A stretch of 64,000 nt of DNA from SAR202 cluster bacterium (GTDB lineage: Bacteria; Chloroflexota; Dehalococcoidia; UBA6926; VFHL01). The stretch is taken from assembly GCA_009392005.1 (NCBI GenBank), contig VFHL01000006.1, positions 74,671 to 138,670 on the forward strand, in the 5' to 3' direction. Made by a program: the position numbers and the translations under genes. The notes under the pieces are model-generated. The model was not told where the DNA came from. It did not search any database and was given only the letters and a program-made list of their open reading frames with translations. Below, piece by piece: positions 1-8,000 of the stretch (position 1 is its first letter; every line of letters starts with the position of its first letter).

Positions 1-2
1 TA

Positions 3-764
3 CGCGACGGTGACGACTGGATTTTAAACGGTGAAAATGTTTTCATTTCCGCTCATGGTGATGAAGACTTCTTCCCGGGCCCGATGCATACAGACGAAAA
101 TGCTCCTCGACATAGAAATCTTGGATACTTCGTCGTGCCAAATCCTTCCCCAGGCCTTGAAGTAAGAGAAATGGATCTTTTACCTGGTCGACGGCAAAAG
201 CACATTACGATGACGAACGTGCGCATTCCCGGCGATCACCTTATTGGTGGGGAAACACAAGGATGGCAAGTCCATGGAACTCACTTGGAAGCAGAACATG
301 GCGGTGGTGGCAGTTCACTGGGACGAGATGAACTCATTGACAATCTAACCACCTATGTGCAAGAAAAAAATACCGACGGCGCTGAAAGTGTGGATTCTGT
401 AAAGCAGAACACAACAGTTGATGCGTATTTAGAATCACATGTTGATTCCATGCTCGGTAAACGAGCATACTGGCGATACCAGGCAGGCTTGGGCAACACC
501 TATGAAGGAAACGTCCATAACGTGCATAACCGCGTTGGCGGATTGCGTAACTCTGTTCGGGTTCGTGACGTAATGGGGCCATACGCTCTGCTTAACGCAG
601 ATGATGAGCGAGCACCCCATGGCGGCATGGAGGAAGTGGATCAGCGTTCCTCAGCTGGCCAGCGGCATGCTGGTGGAAGTACCAACATTGCAAAAGTGAT
701 CCTCGCGAGACGTATCGGCATTAGCCGAACTAAAGAAAGGCCGGCTCCAACGCCAAAAGGCTAA
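3..764 (+). CDS. Acyl-CoA dehydrogenase family protein, C-terminal part (cut by left edge)
   Basis: The reading frame is open from the left edge, so the ORF-track ATG at 84 is internal; the codons before it read RDGDDWILNG, the usual beta-domain strand of acyl-CoA dehydrogenases. Next come a beta-domain segment (VRIPGDHLIGGETQGW) and a helical C-terminal domain. The tail (RVRDVMGPYALLNADDERAP) closely matches the tail of the next gene, so the two are paralogues. Expected role: FAD-dependent alpha,beta-oxidation of an acyl-CoA in the cytoplasm. Substrate unknown. The gene ends at a strong hairpin terminator, so it is probably the last gene of an upstream operon. Confidence 0.85.
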   Translation, partial: RDGDDWILNGENVFISAHGDEDFFPGPMHTDENAPRHRNLGYFVVPNPSPGLEVREMDLLPGRRQKHITMTNVRIPGDHLIGGETQGWQVHGTHLEAEHGGGGSSLGRDELIDNLTTYVQEKNTDGAESVDSVKQNTTVDAYLESHVDSMLGKRAYWRYQAGLGNTYEGNVHNVHNRVGGLRNSVRVRDVMGPYALLNADDERAPHGGMEEVDQRSSAGQRHAGGSTNIAKVILARRIGISRTKERPAPTPKG

Positions 765-790
765 GAACCCGACTTTATTGATTGAGAATT

Positions 791-832
791 AGGAGCAGGG
801 ATTCCTTGTTGAAGCCCTGCTCCTTTTGTTTT
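791..832 (+). terminator. Intrinsic terminator after the first acyl-CoA dehydrogenase
   Basis: A 10-bp perfect inverted repeat (AGGAGCAGGG at 791-800 and CCCTGCTCCT at 815-824) with a 14-nt loop is followed at once by TTTTGTTTT. This is the textbook stem plus U-tract layout, 27 bases after the stop codon of the preceding gene. It also shows that the ORF-track start at 782 for the next gene is too far upstream. Confidence 0.9.
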
Positions 833-871
833 GGTCCTGCAACATTACAGAGGATTTGCTATAGAACCATC

Positions 872-2068
872 ATGGATTTTGAATACCAGGAAACAGAAAT
901 AGAAAAGCGCTTTCAAACTGAAGTGCGCAATTGGCTGATCAACCACATACCCCAAAGCATTTCTGAACAAACCACAGTCGACAATTTTGATGCTGAAATA
1001 CCAACGTATACAGAAAATGTGCGAAAAGCATTAGGCGATCAAGGATGGCTATCTCCTGCATTACAAAAAGAGATGGGAGGAGCTAATTTAGGGCCTACCC
1101 AATTACGCATATTGCGATCGGAGCTGGAGAAGTTTGGATTGGAATGGCTTGAGGAAGACTCCGCCCCAGTCATCTCATGGGCGTTAATGAATGCTGGTAC
1201 AAAAGAACAAAAAACGAAATACTTACAAGATATCGCATCAGGATCCATAACTGTTTGGTATAACTCTATACAACCAGGTGCAACTCAAGACCTTGATGCA
1301 ATTGGCATCTCAGCGACAAGAGATGGAGATGATTTCATCCTCAATGGTCTGGCAAGATTTAACGGAAACCAAGGATCACCTGATTATCTCTGGACTTTGG
1401 CCTTAACCAAACCAATCGATTCTTCTAAAGCATCAATCACCTCCTTCTTAGTCCCGTCATATCTTGAAGGGATCGCAATTCAGAATGACTCCAGCCTAGT
1501 CGCAGGCACCAACCGATACGTCAATTTCGAAAAAGTACGTGTACCTGCATTCAATCTCATAGGAAACGAAGGAGATGGATGGCATTTGTTACAAGCAGCA
1601 TTAAAATCAAACACATGGGCATTAGATAATCCTGCTGCTGAACAAGTCAATGAGCTTATTGAATATGCGTACAAAACTATTCGTAATGGCAAGTCTGCGG
1701 CCGATGAACCAGTTCTACAACAAATGCTTGTTGAAGCATTTTTGGACTGCTCAGTTGCCCGCATTCTATCTCTACGCAATCGCTGGATGATTGAAACTGG
1801 ACAACCTATCACATATCAAAACGCGCAATTATCACTCTTAACTAAGCGTGCAAGCCTAAAACTAGCACGTGTGGTACGAGATGTAATGGGAGCATATGCT
1901 CTTCTAGACGACAATGATCCACGCGCGCCTTCTAATGGAACATTTGAACGACAACAACGCCAAAGTATCACAGAACAAAATCCGATGGCGGGGCCAGATC
2001 TCCATTCCGGCATCATCGCAAAGGAGATAGGAATCACTCTAGGTCCGGAATCAGAAAATCGTGAGTGA
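872..2068 (+). CDS. Acyl-CoA dehydrogenase family protein
   Basis: A 398-residue protein with the three-part acyl-CoA dehydrogenase fold: helical N-domain (about 1-125, with QGWLSPALQKEMGG), beta-domain (about 130-240, with RDGDDFILNG and VRVPAFNLIGNEGDGW) and helical C-domain. I chose ATG 872 (MDFEYQETEIEKRF) over the track start at 782, because the extension crosses the terminator and has no family similarity. No good ribosome site is visible at 872. The C-terminal VVRDVMGAYALLDDNDPRAP is shared with the first gene. It lies 215 bases before a third acyl-CoA dehydrogenase; such neighbours sometimes form heteromers with one active subunit. Substrate unknown. Confidence 0.85.
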   Translation: MDFEYQETEIEKRFQTEVRNWLINHIPQSISEQTTVDNFDAEIPTYTENVRKALGDQGWLSPALQKEMGGANLGPTQLRILRSELEKFGLEWLEEDSAPVISWALMNAGTKEQKTKYLQDIASGSITVWYNSIQPGATQDLDAIGISATRDGDDFILNGLARFNGNQGSPDYLWTLALTKPIDSSKASITSFLVPSYLEGIAIQNDSSLVAGTNRYVNFEKVRVPAFNLIGNEGDGWHLLQAALKSNTWALDNPAAEQVNELIEYAYKTIRNGKSAADEPVLQQMLVEAFLDCSVARILSLRNRWMIETGQPITYQNAQLSLLTKRASLKLARVVRDVMGAYALLDDNDPRAPSNGTFERQQRQSITEQNPMAGPDLHSGIIAKEIGITLGPESENRE

Positions 2069-2283
2069 CTTTGTAGGCCGCTGCCCTAGCGTAGCCATTC
2101 TTGATGTTATACAATTTACTTGTAGACATAACATCCCAAGAGCTGATAACAAATAGACGGAGAGCGTTAATCAAAAATTGTTCGTGCATTAAATAATCTT
2201 TCATTCACTATTTGCCCTACTAGCACTTGTTGGGTTTTTATGATCGTTGTATCGCATAGGATTAAACTAGAGGAGGGGACATT

Positions 2284-3435
2284 ATGGATTTAGCACTTGA
2301 TGAATCCCAAGAGCTCTTAAAAAACACCGCCACTGAGTTTATGGAAACAGAGCTCCCGCGCCAACGCGTACGAGAAATTGATGACTCGGACATCGGTTAT
2401 GCTCCAGACATCTGGCAAAAAATGTGCGAATTAGGATGGGGTGGCATCTCTTTACCAGCAGAATATGGTGGAGCTGAGCGTCCATTCACCGATCTCGCAG
2501 TTTTACACGAGGTCATGGGGTATTATGCATGCGCAAGCCCACATCTCGATTCAACTGTGCTAAGCGCACAAATTATCCTTAAGGCCGGTACTGAAGAACA
2601 AAAGAAGTCATTTTTGCCATCAATTGCTTCAGGCCAGCAAATACTTGTAACGGCAATAACTGAGCCTGAATATGGTTGGGGGCCTGATTCAATACAGATG
2701 AGCGCGGACCACCAAGGTGACAAATATGTTCTTAACGGAGACAAGGTTTTTATTCCGTGGGTACAAGTAGCAGACACCCTAATCGTCGCTGCACGAACAT
2801 CTAGCAAAGGGGCACCGAAAGAAGGCATCTCTTTATTCCTGGTTGATAAAAATACTGCTGGCATAAGCACACGCCTTCACAGCGGATGGCTCGCAGACAA
2901 ACCTTGTGAAATCAACTTTGAAAATGTCGAAGTTCCCACTTCGAATCTAATTGGACCAGCGGACACAGCTTGGCCTTCGCTCGAATACTCATTAGACCGA
3001 GCAACTGCAGTCCTTTGTGCTTATATGAGTGGTGGTGCGCGGAAAGCATACGAAATGGCTCGCGATTATAGTACCGAACGTATAGCATTTGGTGTCCCCA
3101 TTGGTACCTTCCAATGGGTTCAAAGCCACGTTATTGATGCATTAACTGAAGCAGACTCACTCCAGTGGACCATGTATGAAGCGCTTTGGCAACTTGATAA
3201 CGAACGAGTGGATGCACCACAAGCAATTTCCGGTGCCAAGGCGATCGCCAGTACCGGATTCTCTAAAGCGTGTGATGCCTCTCATGATGTTCATGCTGGA
3301 GTAGGTGTTGATCTTGATTTTGGCTTGACCCACTACACAAAGCGCTCACGCACTTATCAGCAATATCTGGGTGATGCAATTTATCATAAGAAACGTGTTG
3401 CCGAACTTATGAATCTTTCTGCATCAACAGTTTGA
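2284..3435 (+). CDS. Acyl-CoA dehydrogenase
   Basis: A 383-residue, full-length acyl-CoA dehydrogenase. Visible parts: N-domain (MDLALDESQELLKNTATEF, ELGWGGISLPAEYGG), beta-domain (ITEPEYGWGPDSIQ, KYVLNGDKVFIPW) and C-domain (TERIAFGVPIGTFQWVQSHV, QYLGDAIYHKKRVAELM). ATG 2284 has a strong GAGGAGGGG site 6-7 bases upstream. The RIAFGVPIGTFQ stretch is the standard FAD/dimer region and makes this a more typical family member than the two upstream paralogues. It likely oxidises an acyl-CoA with transfer of electrons to ETF. The 215-base upstream gap probably holds its own promoter. Confidence 0.9.
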   Translation: MDLALDESQELLKNTATEFMETELPRQRVREIDDSDIGYAPDIWQKMCELGWGGISLPAEYGGAERPFTDLAVLHEVMGYYACASPHLDSTVLSAQIILKAGTEEQKKSFLPSIASGQQILVTAITEPEYGWGPDSIQMSADHQGDKYVLNGDKVFIPWVQVADTLIVAARTSSKGAPKEGISLFLVDKNTAGISTRLHSGWLADKPCEINFENVEVPTSNLIGPADTAWPSLEYSLDRATAVLCAYMSGGARKAYEMARDYSTERIAFGVPIGTFQWVQSHVIDALTEADSLQWTMYEALWQLDNERVDAPQAISGAKAIASTGFSKACDASHDVHAGVGVDLDFGLTHYTKRSRTYQQYLGDAIYHKKRVAELMNLSASTV

Positions 3436-3470
3436 TCGAAAAATACAACTCACAAGACAAGGGGACTGCG

Positions 3471-3581
3471 ATGGGGACCCGAATGGAAGAAAAAGCCGCC
3501 ATCGTCAACCATCACGCGAAGTTGTGGTTTCAGAAAAAGGATGAGACGATGGAACAACTCGTTCAATTCGTGCCCCTGTAG
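3471..3581 (+). CDS. Possible 36-residue small ORF running into the tRNA gene
   Basis: The ORF (MGTRMEEKAAIVNHHAKLWF...) has a good ribosome site (AAGGGG, 6 bases before ATG) and fills most of the space between the acyl-CoA dehydrogenase and the tRNA. Its last codons and TAG stop lie inside the tRNA acceptor stem and positions 8-10. The composition is protein-like, but 36 codons can arise by chance. I do not recognise it. It may be a real peptide, a remnant, or noise. Confidence 0.3.
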   Translation: MGTRMEEKAAIVNHHAKLWFQKKDETMEQLVQFVPL

Positions 3582-3647
3582 CTCAGATGGATAGAGCAGC
3601 GGTTTCCTAAACCGCAGGCCTGGGTTCGAGTCCCGGCAGGGGTACCA
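3572..3647 (+). tRNA. tRNA-Arg (anticodon CCT), CCA encoded
   Basis: A full cloverleaf can be drawn by hand. The acceptor stem is GCCCCTG with CAGGGGT (first pair G-T). The D arm has GCTC/GAGC. The anticodon stem is GCGGT/ACCGC with loop TTCCTAA, giving anticodon CCT for AGG codons. The T arm is CCGGG-type with loop TTCGAGT. The discriminator A (3644) is followed by an encoded CCA (3645-3647). It decodes the rare arginine codon AGG and is the only tRNA gene I find in the window. Confidence 0.95.
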
Positions 3648-3680
3648 AATTAGGCCCTACCACTTACTAAGGAGAACCCC

Positions 3681-4463
3681 ATGCCATATTTGGATGCTGA
3701 AGAAACCAAAATATATTACGAAGAGCATGGAAATGGGGAGCCCATCGTGTTCGCGCATGGAGCAGGAGGAAACCATTTAAGTTGGTGGCAACAAATCCCT
3801 CATTTCGCGAAGAATTACCGCTGCATAACATATGATCATCGGTCGTTTGGCAATAGTACCTACGAAAGTGGCGATCAGCGAACGCTATTCCCCCACGATC
3901 TTGAAGCACTTTTAAACCATTTAAACATTGATCGCGCATTTCTGGTTGCACAATCAATGGGCGGATTTTCATGTCTGCCATTCGCTGTAAAGCATCCTGA
4001 ACGCGTCATCAAATTAGTAATGGCCGACACATTCGGTGGAATCGGAGAAAAGAAGCTATTAGATGGGATTCGTGAGTTCCGTAAGAACAATATTGATCCT
4101 CTTACAAAAAAGGAGATCCGTCGTCCGCTCGGATCAAAATTTCTGGAGCAAAATGAAAGTGGCGCTTTTCTCTATCAAGAAATAAGCGCGTTAAACCCAC
4201 CGCGAGACCCTTTATTGGTGCGAATACCAGAAGCGGGAGACGGGATAATGGCGGAAGATTTAGCGAAATTTGGCGTACCCACCTTGTATATCGTAGGTGA
4301 AGAGGATGCATTAGTTCCACCAAACCTTATTGATATCGCACATCAAATGACACCTGGATCGAAACTTGAAATTGTACCTGATGCTGGTCATTCCGTGTAC
4401 TTCGAAAAACCAGAACAGTTCAATTCTATCGTTAGCGGATTTTTCCAACAAAATTACCCGTAG
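3681..4463 (+). CDS. Alpha/beta hydrolase
   Basis: A 260-residue alpha/beta-hydrolase. The oxyanion-hole region is VFAHGAGGNHLSWW, the nucleophile elbow is VAQSMGGFS (Ser), the acid is in VGEEDALVPP (Asp) and the final His is in DAGHSVYFEKPEQFN. The layout matches 3-oxoadipate enol-lactonase or haloperoxidase-like hydrolases, but the substrate cannot be read from the sequence. ATG 3681 has an AAGGAG site 9 bases upstream. It follows the tRNA directly and precedes a CoA-transferase, in line with a role in ester or lactone breakdown. Confidence 0.88.
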   Translation: MPYLDAEETKIYYEEHGNGEPIVFAHGAGGNHLSWWQQIPHFAKNYRCITYDHRSFGNSTYESGDQRTLFPHDLEALLNHLNIDRAFLVAQSMGGFSCLPFAVKHPERVIKLVMADTFGGIGEKKLLDGIREFRKNNIDPLTKKEIRRPLGSKFLEQNESGAFLYQEISALNPPRDPLLVRIPEAGDGIMAEDLAKFGVPTLYIVGEEDALVPPNLIDIAHQMTPGSKLEIVPDAGHSVYFEKPEQFNSIVSGFFQQNYP

Positions 4464-4585
4464 AAGATTTTAAAGAAAACGCCATAACATAAATTGCACA
4501 CTATCAGCAATAAATATGTACTGAATCAGTTGATCTATGATGGTTCTTGGGGAATCTAAAAACTCATTATGGAACCTTTGAGCGC

Positions 4586-4613
4586 TTCTGAGATGGTATT
4601 GGTGTAGTACAAT
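4586..4613 (+). promoter_or_regulatory. Possible sigma-70-type promoter for the fused CoA-transferase
   Basis: TTCTGA (4586-4591) and TACAAT (4608-4613) are spaced by 16 bases and lie about 27 bases before the GTG start at 4641. The -10 is good and the -35 is weak. This is a motif match only. Confidence 0.3.
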
Positions 4614-4640
4614 GAGTCGCATTCGAATAGGAGGGGCGCC

Positions 4641-7034
4641 GTGCTAGGGGCACTCGAGGATCTCAAGGTTATTGAATTACGACAGGGTATCGGAGCTGCA
4701 TACTGCGGAATGCTGTTGGGCGACCTTGGAGCTGAGGTTATCATTGTTGACGATACCAAAACAGCTACCGATCCAGACCCCCCTCCCTATGCACGCCTAT
4801 ATTTAGACCGCAATAAATCATCAATCGTGTTGGATCTTGAGAATGACACAGGGCGAAATCAATTAAATGCATTGATTCATGAAGCCGATGTAGTGTTAGA
4901 CGAACTATTCTCAGAAACCCAGGAACGATGGCAACTAAATCCCATTGAATTGCATGAGTCTTACCCAGCTTTAATCTATGCCACCATCACACCATTCGGA
5001 CGCACTGGACCTGAAGCAAAACGCCCAGGAACTGATATGACTGTTCAAGCGCGGACCGGGTACATGAGTATTACTGGCTTTCCAGATGATTTGTTTACGC
5101 GATCAGGTACATCTCTATCTGAGTACTATACTGGAATTGCAACTGGGGTTGGCGTATTGGCAGCCTTACGATACCGTGATAAAACTGGCGACGGCCAAAT
5201 TGTTGACATGGCACTACATGACACCCTCCTAACAGCAATGGAAGCCGCTCCTGACGACTATTTTCGTATGGGAGAAGAACGTCCCCGAACCGGCAATATG
5301 AACCCAGCAATTCCTGGGTACGGTTTCAGCAAGGCTTCAGATGGTTATGTATCAACTGCTACACCAGGATTCAATATCTGGCCAAAATTTTGTGCAGCAA
5401 TTGGTCGACCGGATTTAACCGAACGACCTCAATTCAAATCACAAGAGGAGCAAGAAGCATGGGGCGCAATCGCCCTCGAAGCAATCAACGATTACTGTAG
5501 TAACAAAACACGAGCTGAGATTGTCAAAGATCTCGTAGCCCATGAAGTCCCAGCCGCATCAGTAAATACGATTGGGGAAGCGGTACAGGATCCCGTTCTA
5601 CGCGACCGCGACATGCTAGTTGATATTGATCATGCTGAAAAAGGGAAGATCACCATTACTGGAAGTCCACTCCATCTGTCGGAGACACCCGGGCAAGTAC
5701 GCAGAGCAGCTCCTGTAATTGGGCAAGACACGGAGACCGTTTTGGGTCGATTGCGTTCGCCTGGTGAATCAAAGGGCCTACGAGGAAACAAAATTGAAAA
5801 GAAGGCAAAACCAAAAGGAATTAACGCTTTAGAAGGAATTCGGGTCCTTGATCTGGGAACTGTCATTGCTGGACCATACAACACAAGTCATCTCGCCGAT
5901 CTTGGGGCCGACGTTATCAAAGTTGAAGAACACATAGCTGCTGAGCGGCGAAATTTACCCGGAGGGGGCATTAGATTCTCTCCTGCTGATACGCCACCCG
6001 TCGGCGTGTATCGAGACCGAAACAAAAAAGCCTTAAGTCTCAATCTTCGAAATCCTGAAAGTGTTGCAATCTTAAAAGAGTTAGTGAAGGGCGCCGATGT
6101 CGTAACAGAGAATTTTTCTCCCGGAACAATGGAACGTTTGGGAATAAGCTATGAAGATCTCAAGGAAATCAATCCGACCATAATTTATGCCTCTGTGAGT
6201 TCCTTCGGCCAAACAGGTGCCTTCAGACATCAACGTGGGTACGATATCTTGGCACAAGCTCGCACAGGATACGCGAGCGTAACCGGCTTTCCCAAAAATC
6301 CTCCCACAAGATCTGGCAACTCAATTACCGACTATTATGCAGGCCTGTTAAGCTCGTTTAGCATCCTCGCGGCTCTAGACTATCGCGATCGAACAGGAAA
6401 TGGACAAACAATAGATATTGCTCTCTTTGAAGCGCTATTCATGAATCTTGAAGGCTATGCAGAACATGCAATGAACGATGATCTCATTCTCACCCGCCAA
6501 GGAAATGAATCACTCACCCATGGTCCAGCATGTGCAGCTTATGAGGCTAATGATCAAAGATTGATCGCGATCGACGTGCATCGCGATGAATGGTGGGTAT
6601 CTTTTTGCAAAGCAATTGATTCTCCTGAGTATGTAACTGATCCACGTACATCAAATTATGCAAATCGCAAACAAAATTCTGAGTTTGTACGAACTATTAT
6701 TTCCAATTGGATCGCTGCAAACTCTTCTGAAGATGCTGAGAGGGAATTAACCAAGTATGGGATTCCTGTATCATTAGTTTTAACAGTCTCAGAAATGGTG
6801 GATCTCCCACAAGTACAAGCACGTGGTGTTTATGCCACCGTAGACCACCCACTAGCGGGGCCCGTTTTGATCACAGGCACAGCGTTCGGTGGGCTATCAC
6901 GCACCCCGGGCAGGGTTTTCGCTCATCCGCCAATGGCAAATGAGCACGGACCTGAAGTCCTTAGAACATTTCTGGGCTACAGCGATGAAAAAATTAAAGA
7001 ACTAGAAGAAAGTGGTGTCTTCACCTCCGAGTAA
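4641..7034 (+). CDS. Tandem-fused CaiB/BaiF family III CoA-transferase
   Basis: A 797-residue protein made of two complete family III CoA-transferase units: about 1-375 (LEDLKVIELRQGIGAAYCGM...) and about 395-790 (LEGIRVLDLGTVIAGPYNTS...), joined by a lysine-rich linker. The usual family length is about 400. In formyl-CoA transferase the catalytic Asp lies in a GDSNTG context. The second half keeps it (SITDYYAG, D564); the first half has Glu (SLSEYYTG, E161). Family III enzymes move CoA between acids through acyl-enzyme anhydrides. The GTG start has a GGAGGGG site. Known dimers interlock, so the fusion may be an internal pseudo-dimer with unequal sites. It likely activates an acid for the nearby dehydrogenases. 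Confidence 0.92.
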   Translation: MLGALEDLKVIELRQGIGAAYCGMLLGDLGAEVIIVDDTKTATDPDPPPYARLYLDRNKSSIVLDLENDTGRNQLNALIHEADVVLDELFSETQERWQLNPIELHESYPALIYATITPFGRTGPEAKRPGTDMTVQARTGYMSITGFPDDLFTRSGTSLSEYYTGIATGVGVLAALRYRDKTGDGQIVDMALHDTLLTAMEAAPDDYFRMGEERPRTGNMNPAIPGYGFSKASDGYVSTATPGFNIWPKFCAAIGRPDLTERPQFKSQEEQEAWGAIALEAINDYCSNKTRAEIVKDLVAHEVPAASVNTIGEAVQDPVLRDRDMLVDIDHAEKGKITITGSPLHLSETPGQVRRAAPVIGQDTETVLGRLRSPGESKGLRGNKIEKKAKPKGINALEGIRVLDLGTVIAGPYNTSHLADLGADVIKVEEHIAAERRNLPGGGIRFSPADTPPVGVYRDRNKKALSLNLRNPESVAILKELVKGADVVTENFSPGTMERLGISYEDLKEINPTIIYASVSSFGQTGAFRHQRGYDILAQARTGYASVTGFPKNPPTRSGNSITDYYAGLLSSFSILAALDYRDRTGNGQTIDIALFEALFMNLEGYAEHAMNDDLILTRQGNESLTHGPACAAYEANDQRLIAIDVHRDEWWVSFCKAIDSPEYVTDPRTSNYANRKQNSEFVRTIISNWIAANSSEDAERELTKYGIPVSLVLTVSEMVDLPQVQARGVYATVDHPLAGPVLITGTAFGGLSRTPGRVFAHPPMANEHGPEVLRTFLGYSDEKIKELEESGVFTSE

Positions 7035-7130
7035 GGCTCCAATCCGAATATCGATTTGGGCAATATAGAAATACTCAGAGAGAAAATTATTCAGGATGAT
7101 CACCATTGTATTCAAAGATAGGAGCAAAAT

Positions 7131-7991
7131 ATGGCTACGGGACTGGTTGTTGTTAAACAATATGAACGGATGATCAAATTTCGTCTTGGAAAATTCGTCG
7201 GACCGATCAAAGACGGTGGATTGCATTTTCTCATACCCGTTCTTGAATCAGGAATCGTTATAGATACACGGGAGATCCCCGAACGAGTCCCAACCCAACA
7301 ATACATCACCGTAGACAATGTGGTCGTTAATATGGATTTCGTCTTGTATTATCGAGTCATACCAGAACTCGCTGATCGCGCAGTTTTGGAGGTCGTTGAA
7401 CCTGGTGCGGCAGTACGAAATCTCGCAATGGCAGAGCTTAGGTCAATCATTGGGAACGTAAGCCTAGCAGAAGCATTATCGGAACGCGAACGTATTCAAG
7501 GTCAACTGCAGGCAGCATTAGATGAAAATACTGAGCGTTGGGGAATCAAAGTCCAAGGCGTTGCAATCAACGAAATTGACCCTCCTGAAGGGGTTAAAGC
7601 TGCGATGGAGCGTGAGAAGTCAGCCGCAGCAATAAAAACAGCTGAAATCACTGAATCAGAAGGACAAAGGCAAGCCCAAATCAACCGAGCCGAGGGTGAA
7701 AAACAGGCTGCTATTTTGTCCGCAGAAGGCGAGCGACAGTCTGCTATTTTAACCGCTGAGGGAACGCGAGAAGCCGCTATCTTAAATGCAGCTGGTTACG
7801 CAAACGCATTAGACCAAGTAAACACTATCGCACAGGATGCGGACGCGCGAACAATGAGCCTACAATATTTCGACACTTTAAAGGAATTAGGCGAAGGATC
7901 AGCGACTAAATTCATCTTCCCCTTGGAATTTACTAGTATGATTCAATCATTCCTTAACGGGTCGAATAATAGTGAGAACAACGATATATAG
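7131..7991 (+). CDS. SPFH/stomatin-like protein without N-terminal membrane segment
   Basis: A 286-residue SPFH (stomatin/prohibitin/flotillin) protein. It opens directly with the domain (VVKQYERMIKFRLGKFVGP), followed by the conserved REIPERVPTQQYITVDNVVV region and a long helical tail. The tail (about 165-225) holds repeats of the type ILxAEGxRxxA, typical of stomatin coiled coils. Stomatins normally start with a hydrophobic hairpin; here an in-frame TAG lies just upstream, so no membrane segment is encoded. The start has an AGGAG site. It may attach to membranes through partners or oligomerise in the cytoplasm. An MFS gene starts 9 bases downstream, so they are co-transcribed. Confidence 0.85.
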   Translation: MATGLVVVKQYERMIKFRLGKFVGPIKDGGLHFLIPVLESGIVIDTREIPERVPTQQYITVDNVVVNMDFVLYYRVIPELADRAVLEVVEPGAAVRNLAMAELRSIIGNVSLAEALSERERIQGQLQAALDENTERWGIKVQGVAINEIDPPEGVKAAMEREKSAAAIKTAEITESEGQRQAQINRAEGEKQAAILSAEGERQSAILTAEGTREAAILNAAGYANALDQVNTIAQDADARTMSLQYFDTLKELGEGSATKFIFPLEFTSMIQSFLNGSNNSENNDI

Positions 7992-8000
7992 AATTCATTC

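Noticed and set aside
782-871. N-terminal extension of the second acyl-CoA dehydrogenase in the ORF track
   Set aside because: It runs through the hairpin terminator of the previous gene and shows no family similarity.
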